From contig CBDANJ010000008.1 of the NCBI GenBank assembly GCA_965197545.1, positions 1,736,001 to 1,800,000 on the forward strand: a DNA stretch of 64,000 nucleotides, in the 5' to 3' direction. The notes under the pieces are model-generated. The model made no database searches. It was given only the letters and a program-made list of their open reading frames with translations, and was not told the DNA's origin. The DNA comes from CATOSP01 sp965197545 (GTDB taxonomy: Bacteria > Chloroflexota > Dehalococcoidia > Lucifugimonadales > UBA3495). Position 1 is the first letter of the stretch. Every line of letters starts with the position of its first letter. The position numbers and the translations under genes were made by a program. Below, one piece after another: positions 51,670 to 60,383 of the stretch.

Positions 51670-53493
51670 CTAGTTTACTTCACTGGGGTCGAGCCAGATG
51701 TTCTCTTGCTTCATCTGATTCTGGGTACTTGGCGTTCCAAAGATGTTCTTGATACTCTTATGCGCCAACTTAGAAGCGCCGACTCCCCAATACACGCCGA
51801 CCCAATTGGGAGGAACGTCGATTAGGTGGTCCTCCATCTCCCGAATTATGACCTTCCGTTGTTCTTGGTCCAATTCTGCCGCTTGTTCTCCGAATCGCTC
51901 TTCCACGACGGGCGCCTCGTAGTCGATGTAATTCCTCGTGCCACCTGGGCGGTATAATGCACCCAAAATCCCATCAGGCGCATAGGTGCTGAAAGCGTGC
52001 CCTTGTACCGCCATACCGAAATCCCGATCCCTCCAGCGCTTTAACCCGGTGGAGCTTTCCAACGCTTCCAAAGTGACATTGATGTTCAGATTCCTCTTTA
52101 GGTGGTCTTTGTAGACTGGAGCCAGCACCGGATAGGAGACCACGTTGCGATAGCTTAGCTTAGTCTCGAAACCATCGGGGAACCCGGCCTCTTCGAGGAG
52201 CCGTTTCGCCTCGGCTATATCGTCAGGATGTTTATCTCCCTCCGGTGTCGACCGATAGCCGGGGACCAGGGCGGCCTCTTCGCGAGTTCGACCAAACCAG
52301 GTTCCGGGGGGTAACGGCAGTCCCAGAATACCTTCACCGTCCGCGCCGATTGCGATGGCCTCAGGCCGATGGATAGCGAGCGAGATAGCTTTCCTGACGC
52401 GCCAGTCATCAAACGGTTCCCTGGTGGTATTGAACATCAACGCTGTAATTCCGCCATATGTACTACCGTGCTCTAGTAAATCCCCACCCATATCCTCTAT
52501 CAGTTTCGCTCTCTCACTACGCGACAGGTTGGTCGTCACAGTTACACTCATCAAGACTTGCCCGGTCTTGTAGGCGGCGATGATCGTGCCCTTTTCGACG
52601 ATGACGAAGTAGGTCATGCTATCAAGATAAGGTTTTCGCGCGCCGCCGATTCCTGTCTTGAAGTAGTTGGGGTTGAATTCGTATTCGGTGGACACGTCCC
52701 TCTTGTGTTCTCTTACCGTGAATGGCCCCGATCCCACCACATTATCGAGTTTGGTGATGTCGGCGCCGGATTCCACCAGATCCTTGGACACAATCTTCAT
52801 CACGTCTGCCGCGAGGAAGGTAATGAAGTCGGCAGCCGCGAATTTAAGGTCTGTCTGGACGGTTCGCGCGTCGATCGCCTTGGCGCCGCCAAATTCCATG
52901 TAAGCCTTGATCTCCCCTGCCCTGGGTCTAGTTTCACCTGGTTCGACCATTCGATTTAGGCTAAAAGCGACATCTTCGGCATCCAGAGGAGTTCCGTCGT
53001 GGAATGTGACACCTTCGTTGATTTCAAAAACATAGCTCAACCCGTTGTTCGCGATCTCCCAGCTAGCGGCGATATCCCCTCTGATGTCGTCATTGTCGTT
53101 GGTCTCGTCGTTATATTCTATGAGTTGGTTGTACATGGGGGAGGAATGCATGATGGAGTTCAGAGTTCCTGATGAATGAGTGCCCCAATGGTCCGGCGCC
53201 GCGTATGCCTGTAACGGGATGTGACCACCGACGATCGGCGATGAGGCAGCGTCGCCAGTTGAAGAAGCCGGGGCGGGTTGCGCGGTAGCGGTTGCCGCCA
53301 TTTGCGCCTCTTGAGCTGCTTCCTTGGTTGGTCCTGCCACCACTGCGGCTTGTTTTGGCATTTCCGTCGCCACCTCTGGCATCGGGGCTGCTGGAGCTTC
53401 GGACCCCCCTCCACAGCCGGCTACGGCCAATAGGCCGATGGTAACAAGAGTAAGAAGCACCAATGCCGGGGACCTATACAGGTGGAGTGCCAT
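51670..53493 (-). CDS. Extracellular solute-binding protein family 5, lipoprotein
   Basis: This 607-residue protein starts with a lipoprotein signal peptide ending LLAVAGCGGGSEAP (Cys27). A Pro/Ala/Thr-rich linker runs to about residue 90. The rest is a peptide/nickel-type binding protein with YVFEINEGVTFHDGTPLDAE, VGSGPFTVREHKRDVSTEY, RVRKAISLAIHRPEAIAIG and AEAKRLLEEAGFPDGFETKL. It should deliver peptides or related solutes to the two downstream permeases. GGAGG lies nine bases before ATG 53493. The gene appears less GC-rich than its surroundings by eye. Confidence 0.92.
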   Translation of the reverse strand: MALHLYRSPALVLLTLVTIGLLAVAGCGGGSEAPAAPMPEVATEMPKQAAVVAGPTKEAAQEAQMAATATAQPAPASSTGDAASSPIVGGHIPLQAYAAPDHWGTHSSGTLNSIMHSSPMYNQLIEYNDETNDNDDIRGDIAASWEIANNGLSYVFEINEGVTFHDGTPLDAEDVAFSLNRMVEPGETRPRAGEIKAYMEFGGAKAIDARTVQTDLKFAAADFITFLAADVMKIVSKDLVESGADITKLDNVVGSGPFTVREHKRDVSTEYEFNPNYFKTGIGGARKPYLDSMTYFVIVEKGTIIAAYKTGQVLMSVTVTTNLSRSERAKLIEDMGGDLLEHGSTYGGITALMFNTTREPFDDWRVRKAISLAIHRPEAIAIGADGEGILGLPLPPGTWFGRTREEAALVPGYRSTPEGDKHPDDIAEAKRLLEEAGFPDGFETKLSYRNVVSYPVLAPVYKDHLKRNLNINVTLEALESSTGLKRWRDRDFGMAVQGHAFSTYAPDGILGALYRPGGTRNYIDYEAPVVEERFGEQAAELDQEQRKVIIREMEDHLIDVPPNWVGVYWGVGASKLAHKSIKNIFGTPSTQNQMKQENIWLDPSEVN

Positions 53494-53949
53494 GAAAAAC
53501 CTCCGATGGTGAATTGTTCAAATAGTTCGATTGCTGGCTCTAACTCCGCAGTTAAAATAGGTAACTCGATTCAGATTAAGGCGTCAGGACGATTGCCAAG
53601 TCCACCATTCACAGACGCCTATCGAGCAGATGCGACAATGTTATATTTGCCTCTCTATTCCGTCAACCGGTGGTCTTGATCGTCGAACTTCATTAGTTGA
53701 TCGGCACATGTCCTATTCATTCGGGGGGAGATGGGGAATGATGAGATTGGAATGCTCCATAATATCCAGGACCAGTTCCTAGAATAATACAGACGAAATC
53801 AAGGGCAGTTGTCAGAGAAGGATGACCCTTGACGAACAACTAGCCTACGGAGCCTGACCAACAATCCCACGGTGCAGTGGTCTCTGTATTATAAGGCGAG
53901 ATGGGGACCGTCTTATGGGCGGTCTTGTGCTGGTCAGAATGCCCTAGGG
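53494..53949. other. Intergenic region of about 456 bases
   Basis: AT-richer non-coding sequence between divergent genes, holding the minus-strand promoter of the binding-protein operon (not confidently located) and ending at the plus-strand promoter at 53950. Short open frames here show no recognisable product. Confidence 0.4.
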
Positions 53950-53977
53950 TTGACACCGCAGGTCACCCCGGTACAAT
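53950..53977 (+). promoter_or_regulatory. Sigma70-type promoter for the C1 peptidase gene
   Basis: TTGACA at 53950-53955 and TACAAT at 53972-53977 with a 16-base spacer. The predicted transcript start is near 53984, giving a short leader to ATG 54022. The match is strong (6/6 and 5/6). Confidence 0.65.
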
Positions 53978-54021
53978 CAGTTATCATGCAACCATTACGC
54001 GGCAATACTCGGGGAGTTTTG

Positions 54022-55386
54022 ATGAGTACAGATAACGCGACCAGTAACGGGCCATCCGAAGGTGTCTTGACGGGCGCGGACCTCGCAGGGTTCCGTAATG
54101 CCTTCGACTCGGACCCTTCCAAACGGCTGATGCAGAACGTCGTCAGCCAGCATGACGTGAACGACGCCGCGCTGAACCGCTCAATCGTGACCGAAGCGGC
54201 GCACAGTTTTTCCACCGTCCTCGATGAATGGGGCGTCACAAACCAGGCGCGCTCCGGACGTTGTTGGATGTTCGCCGGGTTAAACCTGTTCAGGTCCGAG
54301 TCCCGCAAGGTCCTGAACCTGAAAGAGTTCGAGTTCAGCCAAAACTACTTGATGTTCTGGGACAAGATGGAGCGGGCCAACTTCCTGTTGGAATCTATCA
54401 TCGAGACTGCGGACCGGCCCGTTGACGACCGGACCGTGTCCTGGCTTTTGCAACGCTCCATTGAAGATGGGGGCCAGTGGGACATGTTCGTGGAGCTGGT
54501 GAACAAACACGGCGTGGTCCCCAAGACCGCCATGCCTGAGACCGAAAGCTCCAGCAACTCCATGCGCATGAACTCCATGCTCAACTATCAGATGCGGCAG
54601 GGAGCCCTGCGGATACGTAAACTCTACTCAGTGGAAGCGGGCCTCGACGAAATGCGGCGGGAGAAGCAAGAGGCGCTCAAGGTTATTTACCAGGTTCTGT
54701 GCATCCACCTGGGTACACCTCCCGCTGAATTCGATTGGCAGTGGAAGGACAAGGACGGAGAGTTCAAGCGGGACGGGATGATGACGCCCCTGGAGTTCGC
54801 CGAAAAGTACGTGGTGACTCCACTGGAGGAGTACGTGTCCCTGGTGCATGATCCCAGGGAGACCAGCCCCTTTGGCAAGACCTTTACGGTGGCGTACCTG
54901 GGGAACGTCGCGGGAGCCCGCCCCATCAAGTACCTGAACGTCGATATCCAGCTCATGAAGGATATAGCCATGCAGATGTTGCTGGATGGCAAACCGGTCT
55001 GGATGGGCTGTGACACAGGGAAGCAGATGCACCGGGACAAGGGAATTTGGGACGCTGAACTCTTTGATTATTCCAGCGTTTACGGCGCGGATTTCGAGAT
55101 GGACAAAGCCGAGCGGTTGGAGTACCACCAGACCCGGATGACCCACGCCATGATGTTCACCGGGGTCGACGTCGTGGACGGCAAGCCCCGCCGCTGGCGC
55201 GTCGAGAATAGCTGGGACGACAAGGTCGGGGACAAGGGGTTCTTTATGATGAACGACTCCTGGTTCGCGGAGTACATGTTTGAGATCGCCTGCCCCAAGG
55301 ACTACCTGCCTGCGGACTTACAGGCCGCCTTGGAGCAGGCGCCGGTCGTGCTTCCGCCCTGGGACCCGATGGGTTCGCTTGCATAG
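54022..55386 (+). CDS. pepC: C1-family aminopeptidase (PepC/bleomycin-hydrolase type)
   Basis: The 454-residue protein has the papain-type triad: Cys81 in NQARSGRCWMFAGLNLFRSE, His375 in MTHAMMFTGVDVVDGKPRRW and Asn396 in RVENSWDDKVGDKGFFMMND. Length and motifs match bleomycin hydrolase/aminopeptidase C. No signal peptide is seen, so it is cytoplasmic, probably hexameric like its relatives. ATG 54022 is chosen because GGGGAG is upstream, the family core begins here and the promoter lies at 53950-53977. It should trim imported or intracellular peptides, which fits the neighbouring peptide transporter. Confidence 0.92.
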   Translation: MSTDNATSNGPSEGVLTGADLAGFRNAFDSDPSKRLMQNVVSQHDVNDAALNRSIVTEAAHSFSTVLDEWGVTNQARSGRCWMFAGLNLFRSESRKVLNLKEFEFSQNYLMFWDKMERANFLLESIIETADRPVDDRTVSWLLQRSIEDGGQWDMFVELVNKHGVVPKTAMPETESSSNSMRMNSMLNYQMRQGALRIRKLYSVEAGLDEMRREKQEALKVIYQVLCIHLGTPPAEFDWQWKDKDGEFKRDGMMTPLEFAEKYVVTPLEEYVSLVHDPRETSPFGKTFTVAYLGNVAGARPIKYLNVDIQLMKDIAMQMLLDGKPVWMGCDTGKQMHRDKGIWDAELFDYSSVYGADFEMDKAERLEYHQTRMTHAMMFTGVDVVDGKPRRWRVENSWDDKVGDKGFFMMNDSWFAEYMFEIACPKDYLPADLQAALEQAPVVLPPWDPMGSLA

Positions 55387-55438
55387 GGCCCTTTCCGAGT
55401 TTCCGGGGATATATACAGCCAATGATTGGAGAGACGCC

Positions 55439-56593
55439 ATGAAGTTCGGTTTTTTCATGATGCCGGCACATTCCCACTTCGAAAACCCCACCCTCGCCTT
55501 CGAGCGTGACCTGGAGCTTATCGAGTACGCGGAAAGCCTGGGGTTCGATGAGTTCTGGGTTGGTGAGCACCACTCCGGCGGATGGGAGACCATCCCCGCG
55601 CCGGACATATTCCTGGCGGCCGCGGCTACGCGCACCAAGCGCATCCGGCTGGGGACTGCGGTCATTAACCTGTCTTACCACCATCCCTTCGACATAGCCG
55701 AGCGAATGGCGTTCCTGGACCACCTGGCATACGGCCGGGTGATGCTGGGCTGCGGCCCTGGAGTGCTGTCTCCAGACATCCAGCTCTTTGGGCTGGAGCC
55801 CACCGAGCTTCGACCGATGATGAACGAGTCACTGGACATCATACTGAAGCTTTACCGGGAAGACGGACTAGTGTCCTACGACGGGAAGTATTGGCAGATC
55901 AAGGACATGGAAGTCCAGGTAAAGCCCTACCAGGAACCGCACCTTCCCATTTACGCGGTCAGCTCCGGAAGCGGCAACAGCATCCGCGTGGCCGCCGAGC
56001 GGGGATTGGGCGTGATCTCCGGGGCGTATACGCAGCCGGGAGCGATGGACATCGGCCAGCAATGGGGAGCCTACGAGGATCTGTCCAAGGCCTCTGGCCA
56101 CACTCCCAGCCGGGGTGATTGGCGGCTGTCCACAAGCATCTACCTGGCCGACTCCAACGAACAAGCCATGAAGGACGTGTCTGAAGGGGTGATTGAAGAA
56201 GCCCGTCAGTACTTCTTCCAGACCGGGGGCAAGGTGACGTATGAGGCGTACCCAGGACAACCCGCCGAAGAGATAACGGTCGATCAGATCATCGACCAGC
56301 GCAAGTGGATCATTGGGGACCCTGACCATTGCGTGCGACGCATTAAGGAAATGGAAGAAGCCACGGGAGGATTTGGCGGACTGTTGATGGTTTCGGTGGA
56401 GTGGACTTCCACAGAGAAATGGAAGCGTTCCCTTGAGTTGTTCGCCAGGTACGTCATGCCCCAGTTCAACCGGTCGCTGCGGGGCATCCAGGCCTCCTAC
56501 AACCGGATGGTCGAGGACAACCGCCTGGGCAGGCTGCCCAGTGCCCGTTCTGGAGCAGTTCGGGTCAATGGAGGACCGCCGTCCGGTTCATAA
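55439..56593 (+). CDS. LLM-class flavin-dependent monooxygenase
   Basis: About 384 residues starting MKFGFFMMPAHSHFENPTLA at ATG 55439. Features are FDEFWVGEHHSGGWETIPAP, RLGTAVINLSYHHPFDIAER, GRVMLGCGPGVLSPDIQLFG and EPHLPIYAVSSGSGNSIRVA, typical of the FMNH2-dependent luciferase-like group. The longer upstream frame overlaps the peptidase and is not counted. It is 52 bases after pepC in the same direction. It is the fourth family member in the window; substrate unknown. Confidence 0.88.
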   Translation: MKFGFFMMPAHSHFENPTLAFERDLELIEYAESLGFDEFWVGEHHSGGWETIPAPDIFLAAAATRTKRIRLGTAVINLSYHHPFDIAERMAFLDHLAYGRVMLGCGPGVLSPDIQLFGLEPTELRPMMNESLDIILKLYREDGLVSYDGKYWQIKDMEVQVKPYQEPHLPIYAVSSGSGNSIRVAAERGLGVISGAYTQPGAMDIGQQWGAYEDLSKASGHTPSRGDWRLSTSIYLADSNEQAMKDVSEGVIEEARQYFFQTGGKVTYEAYPGQPAEEITVDQIIDQRKWIIGDPDHCVRRIKEMEEATGGFGGLLMVSVEWTSTEKWKRSLELFARYVMPQFNRSLRGIQASYNRMVEDNRLGRLPSARSGAVRVNGGPPSGS

Positions 56594-56635
56594 CGAGCGC
56601 TCCCTAGCTCGGCACTGTTGCTGTTGGGGGTTGGA

Positions 56636-56990
56636 TCATTCATCCAGTGGGAAGATGGAGCCGGTGGCTTCGCCGTCTTGCAGCAGCAGCGTCCCCACCG
56701 ACGGGAACAGTTTGAATCGGCGCTTGCCCGCGGCGCCAGGATTGAAGAACAGCACCGGGCCCACCCGCTTCTGCAATGGTATGTGGCTGTGGCCGGAGAC
56801 CACGACATTGGCGCCCCAGTCCACGTAACGCTTGATCTTAGGGTCTTCCTCAGTTTTGGGCACCTTGACGGCATGGGTCAGGTACACGAGGCAGCCGCCC
56901 ATCTCCAGCGTCACCTCTTCCGGAAATAGCGACTCCGGACCGGCCTTGTCGTTGTTGCCACGCACCGTCGTTACCGGAGCAATTCCCCGC
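56636..56990 (-). pseudogene. Metallophosphoesterase (YfcE-like), 5'-truncated
   Basis: The frame contains IAPVTTVRGNNDKAGPESLF, LTHAVKVPKTEEDPKIKRYV, VVVSGHSHIPLQKRVGPVLF and NPGAAGKRRFKLFPSVGTLL, the C-terminal two thirds of YfcE/MJ0936-type phosphoesterases. The N-terminal metal ligands (DxH and GD motifs) are missing, because upstream sequence belongs to an unrelated lipoprotein and a TAA lies in this frame just before the junction near 57000. It cannot make an active enzyme. Confidence 0.75.
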
Positions 56991-57503
56991 GAATTGGGGT
57001 CCGCACAACGCCGAGAGTTCTTTTAAGACCTTTTCTTGTTCGCCCAAATAGAGGACTATCAGATGATCGCAGCGAAAAAAGTGCGGCCAGTTGACCCAGT
57101 CGATTGCGTCAGGTAACCGGTGGTGATCCTGATTCAGAATTCGGGCGGCATGGTCGCCTGCCGCTTTCGCACTAGGATACCGGTGGATATATAACCTCTC
57201 CTCTGATTTTACCGTTGCCGGATCAATACGGTAGGCATCACCAGGCGTGGGGTACAATAATTCAGCGCGGCTCGTTCCTCTCGGCCCTAGCTCAATCCCA
57301 AGTGCTGTTAAAGCCGCCAAGATGATTGCTGGATTAGCACCAACATGGTCCGCAGGATTACCTTGAACCGGGCCTATCGGACCGTTAGTGGAATTGTCGT
57401 GATTGACCGTGCACGACACAACCGCGCCGACTACACACAGAGTTATTGTGGCAACAATTGGGACTGCCTTTAAACTACGCCGTTCGATATTGGTTTTCCT
57501 CAT
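56850..57503 (-). CDS. Lipoprotein of unknown function with a chimeric C-terminus
   Basis: The 217-codon frame starts with a signal peptide ending VVGAVVSCTVN (lipobox-like Cys). The core, RLYIHRYPSAKAAGDHAARI and NWPHFFRCDHLIVLYLGEQE, then VLKELSALCGPQFAGN, resembles a conserved hypothetical family of cyanobacteria and Chloroflexota that normally stops soon after GPQFAG. Here the frame runs on for about 40 codons through the phosphoesterase remnant in the wrong frame. A deletion probably joined the two genes. Confidence 0.65.
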   Translation of the reverse strand: MRKTNIERRSLKAVPIVATITLCVVGAVVSCTVNHDNSTNGPIGPVQGNPADHVGANPAIILAALTALGIELGPRGTSRAELLYPTPGDAYRIDPATVKSEERLYIHRYPSAKAAGDHAARILNQDHHRLPDAIDWVNWPHFFRCDHLIVLYLGEQEKVLKELSALCGPQFAGNCSGNDGAWQQRQGRSGVAISGRGDAGDGRLPRVPDPCRQGAQN

Positions 57504-57680
57504 GCAACATACTATCAGGCCGGGATATCATATAATGAGACGAGAACGGAACCGATCAATGTCGATTCGCTTACGCAACTTTCTTGTGGTCATTGCGCGT
57601 GTTGACATCGATTACCCTTCGTCTACAGCAGTTGCCTCTTCAATGAATCCTACGCATGAGCGGACGTTCTAAAGCGAAGA

Positions 57681-57722
57681 ATTCCTGGATTCCGGCTCAA
57701 GGCCGGAACGACGGGTAGGGGC
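57681..57722. repeat. Dispersed hairpin repeat, right arm
   Basis: ATTCCTGGATTCCGGCTCAA followed by GGCCGGAACGACGG is the right arm of the family at 26409-26512. The surrounding gap (57504-57765) holds no gene; part of it looks AT-rich by eye. Confidence 0.6.
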
Positions 57723-57765
57723 AAGGCTGGCAATTGAAAGACTATGCGGGGAATATTGGTCCTTC

Positions 57766-57794
57766 TTGACTGGTAACTCGAATTCGGCTATAAC
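57766..57794 (+). promoter_or_regulatory. Sigma70-type promoter for the PHP gene
   Basis: TTGACT at 57766-57771 and TATAAC at 57789-57794 with a 17-base spacer, about 85 bases before the PHP start. Both boxes match five of six consensus positions. Confidence 0.6.
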
Positions 57795-57878
57795 TGCGGG
57801 GTCAACACCCATTCGGCGGACCTCTCCGCTTGGGTGTCTCCTCCATCCCAAAATCAGCTCCAGGGAGGTTGCGGCGGC

Positions 57879-58622
57879 TTGGCTTCGGTTTTCGACCTGC
57901 ATGTTCACACCAACCAGGGCAGCGCGGATAGCGCATTGACTCCCGAAGAAATGGTAACGGAGGCCACGCGGCTGGGACTCACCGGGATCATGATAACGGA
58001 GCACACGGGTTGGGCCCGTCCGGAGTTCGAGGAGTTTGCGAAGGACCAGGAATTGGTCCTTGTCAACTCGCTGGAGATGTACACTCCGCTCGGGCATATC
58101 ATCACCCTGGGGCTGGACAAATACGTCACCGGATATAACGGGGACATCGAGACCATCCGTACCCTTCGCAGGGAAGTCGACCGGGTCGGAGGTGTGATGG
58201 TCTTGGCTCATCCCTTCCGGCACCTCTTGGAATCCAGGGGGAACTACACCCAAAACATCCTGTTCGAGCGGTGGGATGAGGTGCCGACTACCCCCGAAGT
58301 GGCCGCCACTCACCCGATCTTCGACCTGCTTGACGAGATCGAGGTAGTGAATGGGGGCAACCTGGAGAACGAGAACCGGTTCGCACAGAGCGTGGCCGAG
58401 TTACTGGGTTTCCAGGGCACGGGTGGAAGCGATGCCCATTCGACCAATGGATTGGGCAAGGGGTCTACCGTGTTCCCCGGCGATATTCGCAACCAGGCCG
58501 ACCTGCTAGAGGCCCTTAAATCGGGGGAGTTCTTTCCGATAGAGGGGTTCCACCTTGGGAAACCCGTGGATTACGGGAACCCTTCCGAAAACACCACCCT
58601 GGCGTCCCGCCGCATCCTATAA
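57879..58622 (+). CDS. PHP-domain phosphoesterase/hydrolase
   Basis: About 247 residues from TTG 57879, with GGGAGG upstream. It begins VFDLHVHTNQGSADSALTPE (first PHP metal motif HxH), then GIMITEHTGWARPEFEEFAK and LAHPFRH, and ends with GTGGSDAHSTNGLGKG (Asp-His ligand pair). These make a trinuclear-type PHP site. Stand-alone members hydrolyse phosphate esters or act on histidinol-phosphate-like substrates; which applies is unknown. Confidence 0.85.
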   Translation: MASVFDLHVHTNQGSADSALTPEEMVTEATRLGLTGIMITEHTGWARPEFEEFAKDQELVLVNSLEMYTPLGHIITLGLDKYVTGYNGDIETIRTLRREVDRVGGVMVLAHPFRHLLESRGNYTQNILFERWDEVPTTPEVAATHPIFDLLDEIEVVNGGNLENENRFAQSVAELLGFQGTGGSDAHSTNGLGKGSTVFPGDIRNQADLLEALKSGEFFPIEGFHLGKPVDYGNPSENTTLASRRIL

Positions 58623-58709
58623 ACGCCATTCCCGCGGGTTGAACTCCGCCCAGTATTCACCCCCTTTGAGACAAGCTCCGCGGTAACCAACTAGAGAAGG
58701 AGAAGCGAA

Positions 58710-60356
58710 ATGCAGGGTAACACGGCAATCGCCAATATTCTGAAGATGGAGAACACCGACTACCTGTTCTGCTTCCCCGCAAACACGTTGATCGAGGCGG
58801 CCGCCATCGCCGGCATCGAACCCATCATGTCCCGTACCGAGCGCACCACGGTCAACATGGCCGACGGCTACACCCGTGTGACCAATGGGCGCAAGACCGG
58901 AGTGGTGGTAACCCAGTCCGGCCCAGGGATCGAAAATGCCTTCGCCGGAATCGCCCACGCCTATGCGGAATCCACGCCGATCTTGATTTTACCCGGCGGC
59001 ACGGCGCGGGACCGGCAGGGCCAGTCCCCGGACTTCGACGCCATGAGCGCCTATGCCGGGGTGACCAAATGGTCGGACCAGATCAACCATGCCCACCGAA
59101 TCCCGGAGATGATGCGCCGCGCCTATACGGCGTTGCGTTCAGGCAGGGGCAGCCCAGTGATGGTGCAAGTCCCGGGCGACGTGGGCAGTGAAGAAATCAG
59201 CGAGGAGCTGTTTGATTATCGTACCGTCAAGAGTTACAAGAGCGCCGGCGACGCCGAGGACGTGGCGGCCGCGGTCAGGGCCTTGCTCGCCGTCCAGAAC
59301 CCGCTGATTTACGCCGGACAAGGTGTGCTCTGGGCCGAAGCCTCCAGCGAACTGGTGGAACTGGCCGAGCTTACCAACACCCCCGTAATGACCACCAACA
59401 CGGGGAAGAGCGCCTTCCCGGAGAACCACGCCCTGTCGGTAGGCACGGGCGCGGGGACGATGACAAAGATGGCGCGGGAGTTTCTGGACAAGGCCGACCT
59501 GGTCTTCGGCATCGGTTGCAGCTTTACCACCAACCTCGCATCCGTGGGGGTCCCCAGGGGCAAGACGTTGGTCCAGTGCACGGTGGACGTGAAGGACCTG
59601 AATAAGGAAGAGCAAATTCATCACGCCGTCGTAGGCGATGCAAAGCTGGTGATCCAACAACTCATCGACGAGGTGAAGAAGCAGGCCGGCGCTGATGGCC
59701 GACGGGGAGACGGTTCGGTCGAGGCCGAAATCAAGCGCGTCAAGGACGAGTGGCTGGAAGAGTGGATGCCGCTGCTCACGTCCGATGAAGTGCCCATAAA
59801 CCCGTACCGAATCATCTGGGACATGATGCATACGGTTGACCGCACCCAGACTATCGTAACCCATGACTCCGGCCACCCCCGTGACCAGACCATTCCTTTC
59901 TACGAAGCCATCGTGCCCAGGGGATACCTGGGCTGGGGCAACTCGTCCCAGTTGGGCTATGGGCTGGGAATCGCAATGGGCGCGAAGCTTGGAGCGCCGG
60001 ACAAGCTCGTGATTAACATAATGGGAGACGCCGCCATAGGTATGGCGGGAATGGACATCGAGACTGCGGTCCGGCACAAGATTCCAATACTTACCATAGT
60101 TTTGAATAACGCCGTTCTCAGCGGCTACTCCAGGAACTACCCAGTTGCGGCGGAGCGATACGCATTCACCAACCTGTACGGTGAGTACGCCAATCTCGCC
60201 CAATCTCTGGGAGCCCACGGTGAGCGTGTGGAAGACCCGGCGGAGATAGTCCCGGCCATCAACAGGGCGCGGGAAAGGATGGCCGACGGACGCCCCGCGC
60301 TGATCGAGTTTATGACCAAAGAGGAAAACCGGCTTTCCCGCCTGCCACCGCGGTAG
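58710..60356 (+). CDS. Thiamine-pyrophosphate-dependent enzyme, acetolactate-synthase/oxalyl-CoA-decarboxylase-like
   Basis: The 548-residue paralogue of the protein at 21212 has the catalytic-Glu region MSRTERTTVNMADGYTRVTN, the central domain IYAGQGVLWAEASSELVELA and the TPP motif NIMGDAAIGMAGMDIETAVR with NN afterwards. GDA replaces the more usual GDG. It lies 27 bases before a CoA-transferase, followed by a second. The TPP-enzyme plus class III CoA-transferase arrangement recalls oxalate catabolism (oxc-frc), but the substrate is unproven. GGAG lies upstream of the ATG. Confidence 0.88.
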   Translation: MQGNTAIANILKMENTDYLFCFPANTLIEAAAIAGIEPIMSRTERTTVNMADGYTRVTNGRKTGVVVTQSGPGIENAFAGIAHAYAESTPILILPGGTARDRQGQSPDFDAMSAYAGVTKWSDQINHAHRIPEMMRRAYTALRSGRGSPVMVQVPGDVGSEEISEELFDYRTVKSYKSAGDAEDVAAAVRALLAVQNPLIYAGQGVLWAEASSELVELAELTNTPVMTTNTGKSAFPENHALSVGTGAGTMTKMAREFLDKADLVFGIGCSFTTNLASVGVPRGKTLVQCTVDVKDLNKEEQIHHAVVGDAKLVIQQLIDEVKKQAGADGRRGDGSVEAEIKRVKDEWLEEWMPLLTSDEVPINPYRIIWDMMHTVDRTQTIVTHDSGHPRDQTIPFYEAIVPRGYLGWGNSSQLGYGLGIAMGAKLGAPDKLVINIMGDAAIGMAGMDIETAVRHKIPILTIVLNNAVLSGYSRNYPVAAERYAFTNLYGEYANLAQSLGAHGERVEDPAEIVPAINRARERMADGRPALIEFMTKEENRLSRLPPR

Positions 60357-60383
60357 CCGTTCTCCCCTGGGACCGGAGTAAAT

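Noticed and set aside
53872..54021. 50-codon N-terminal extension of the C1 peptidase
   Set aside because: The promoter at 53950-53977 lies within it and the proper ribosome-binding site precedes ATG 54022.
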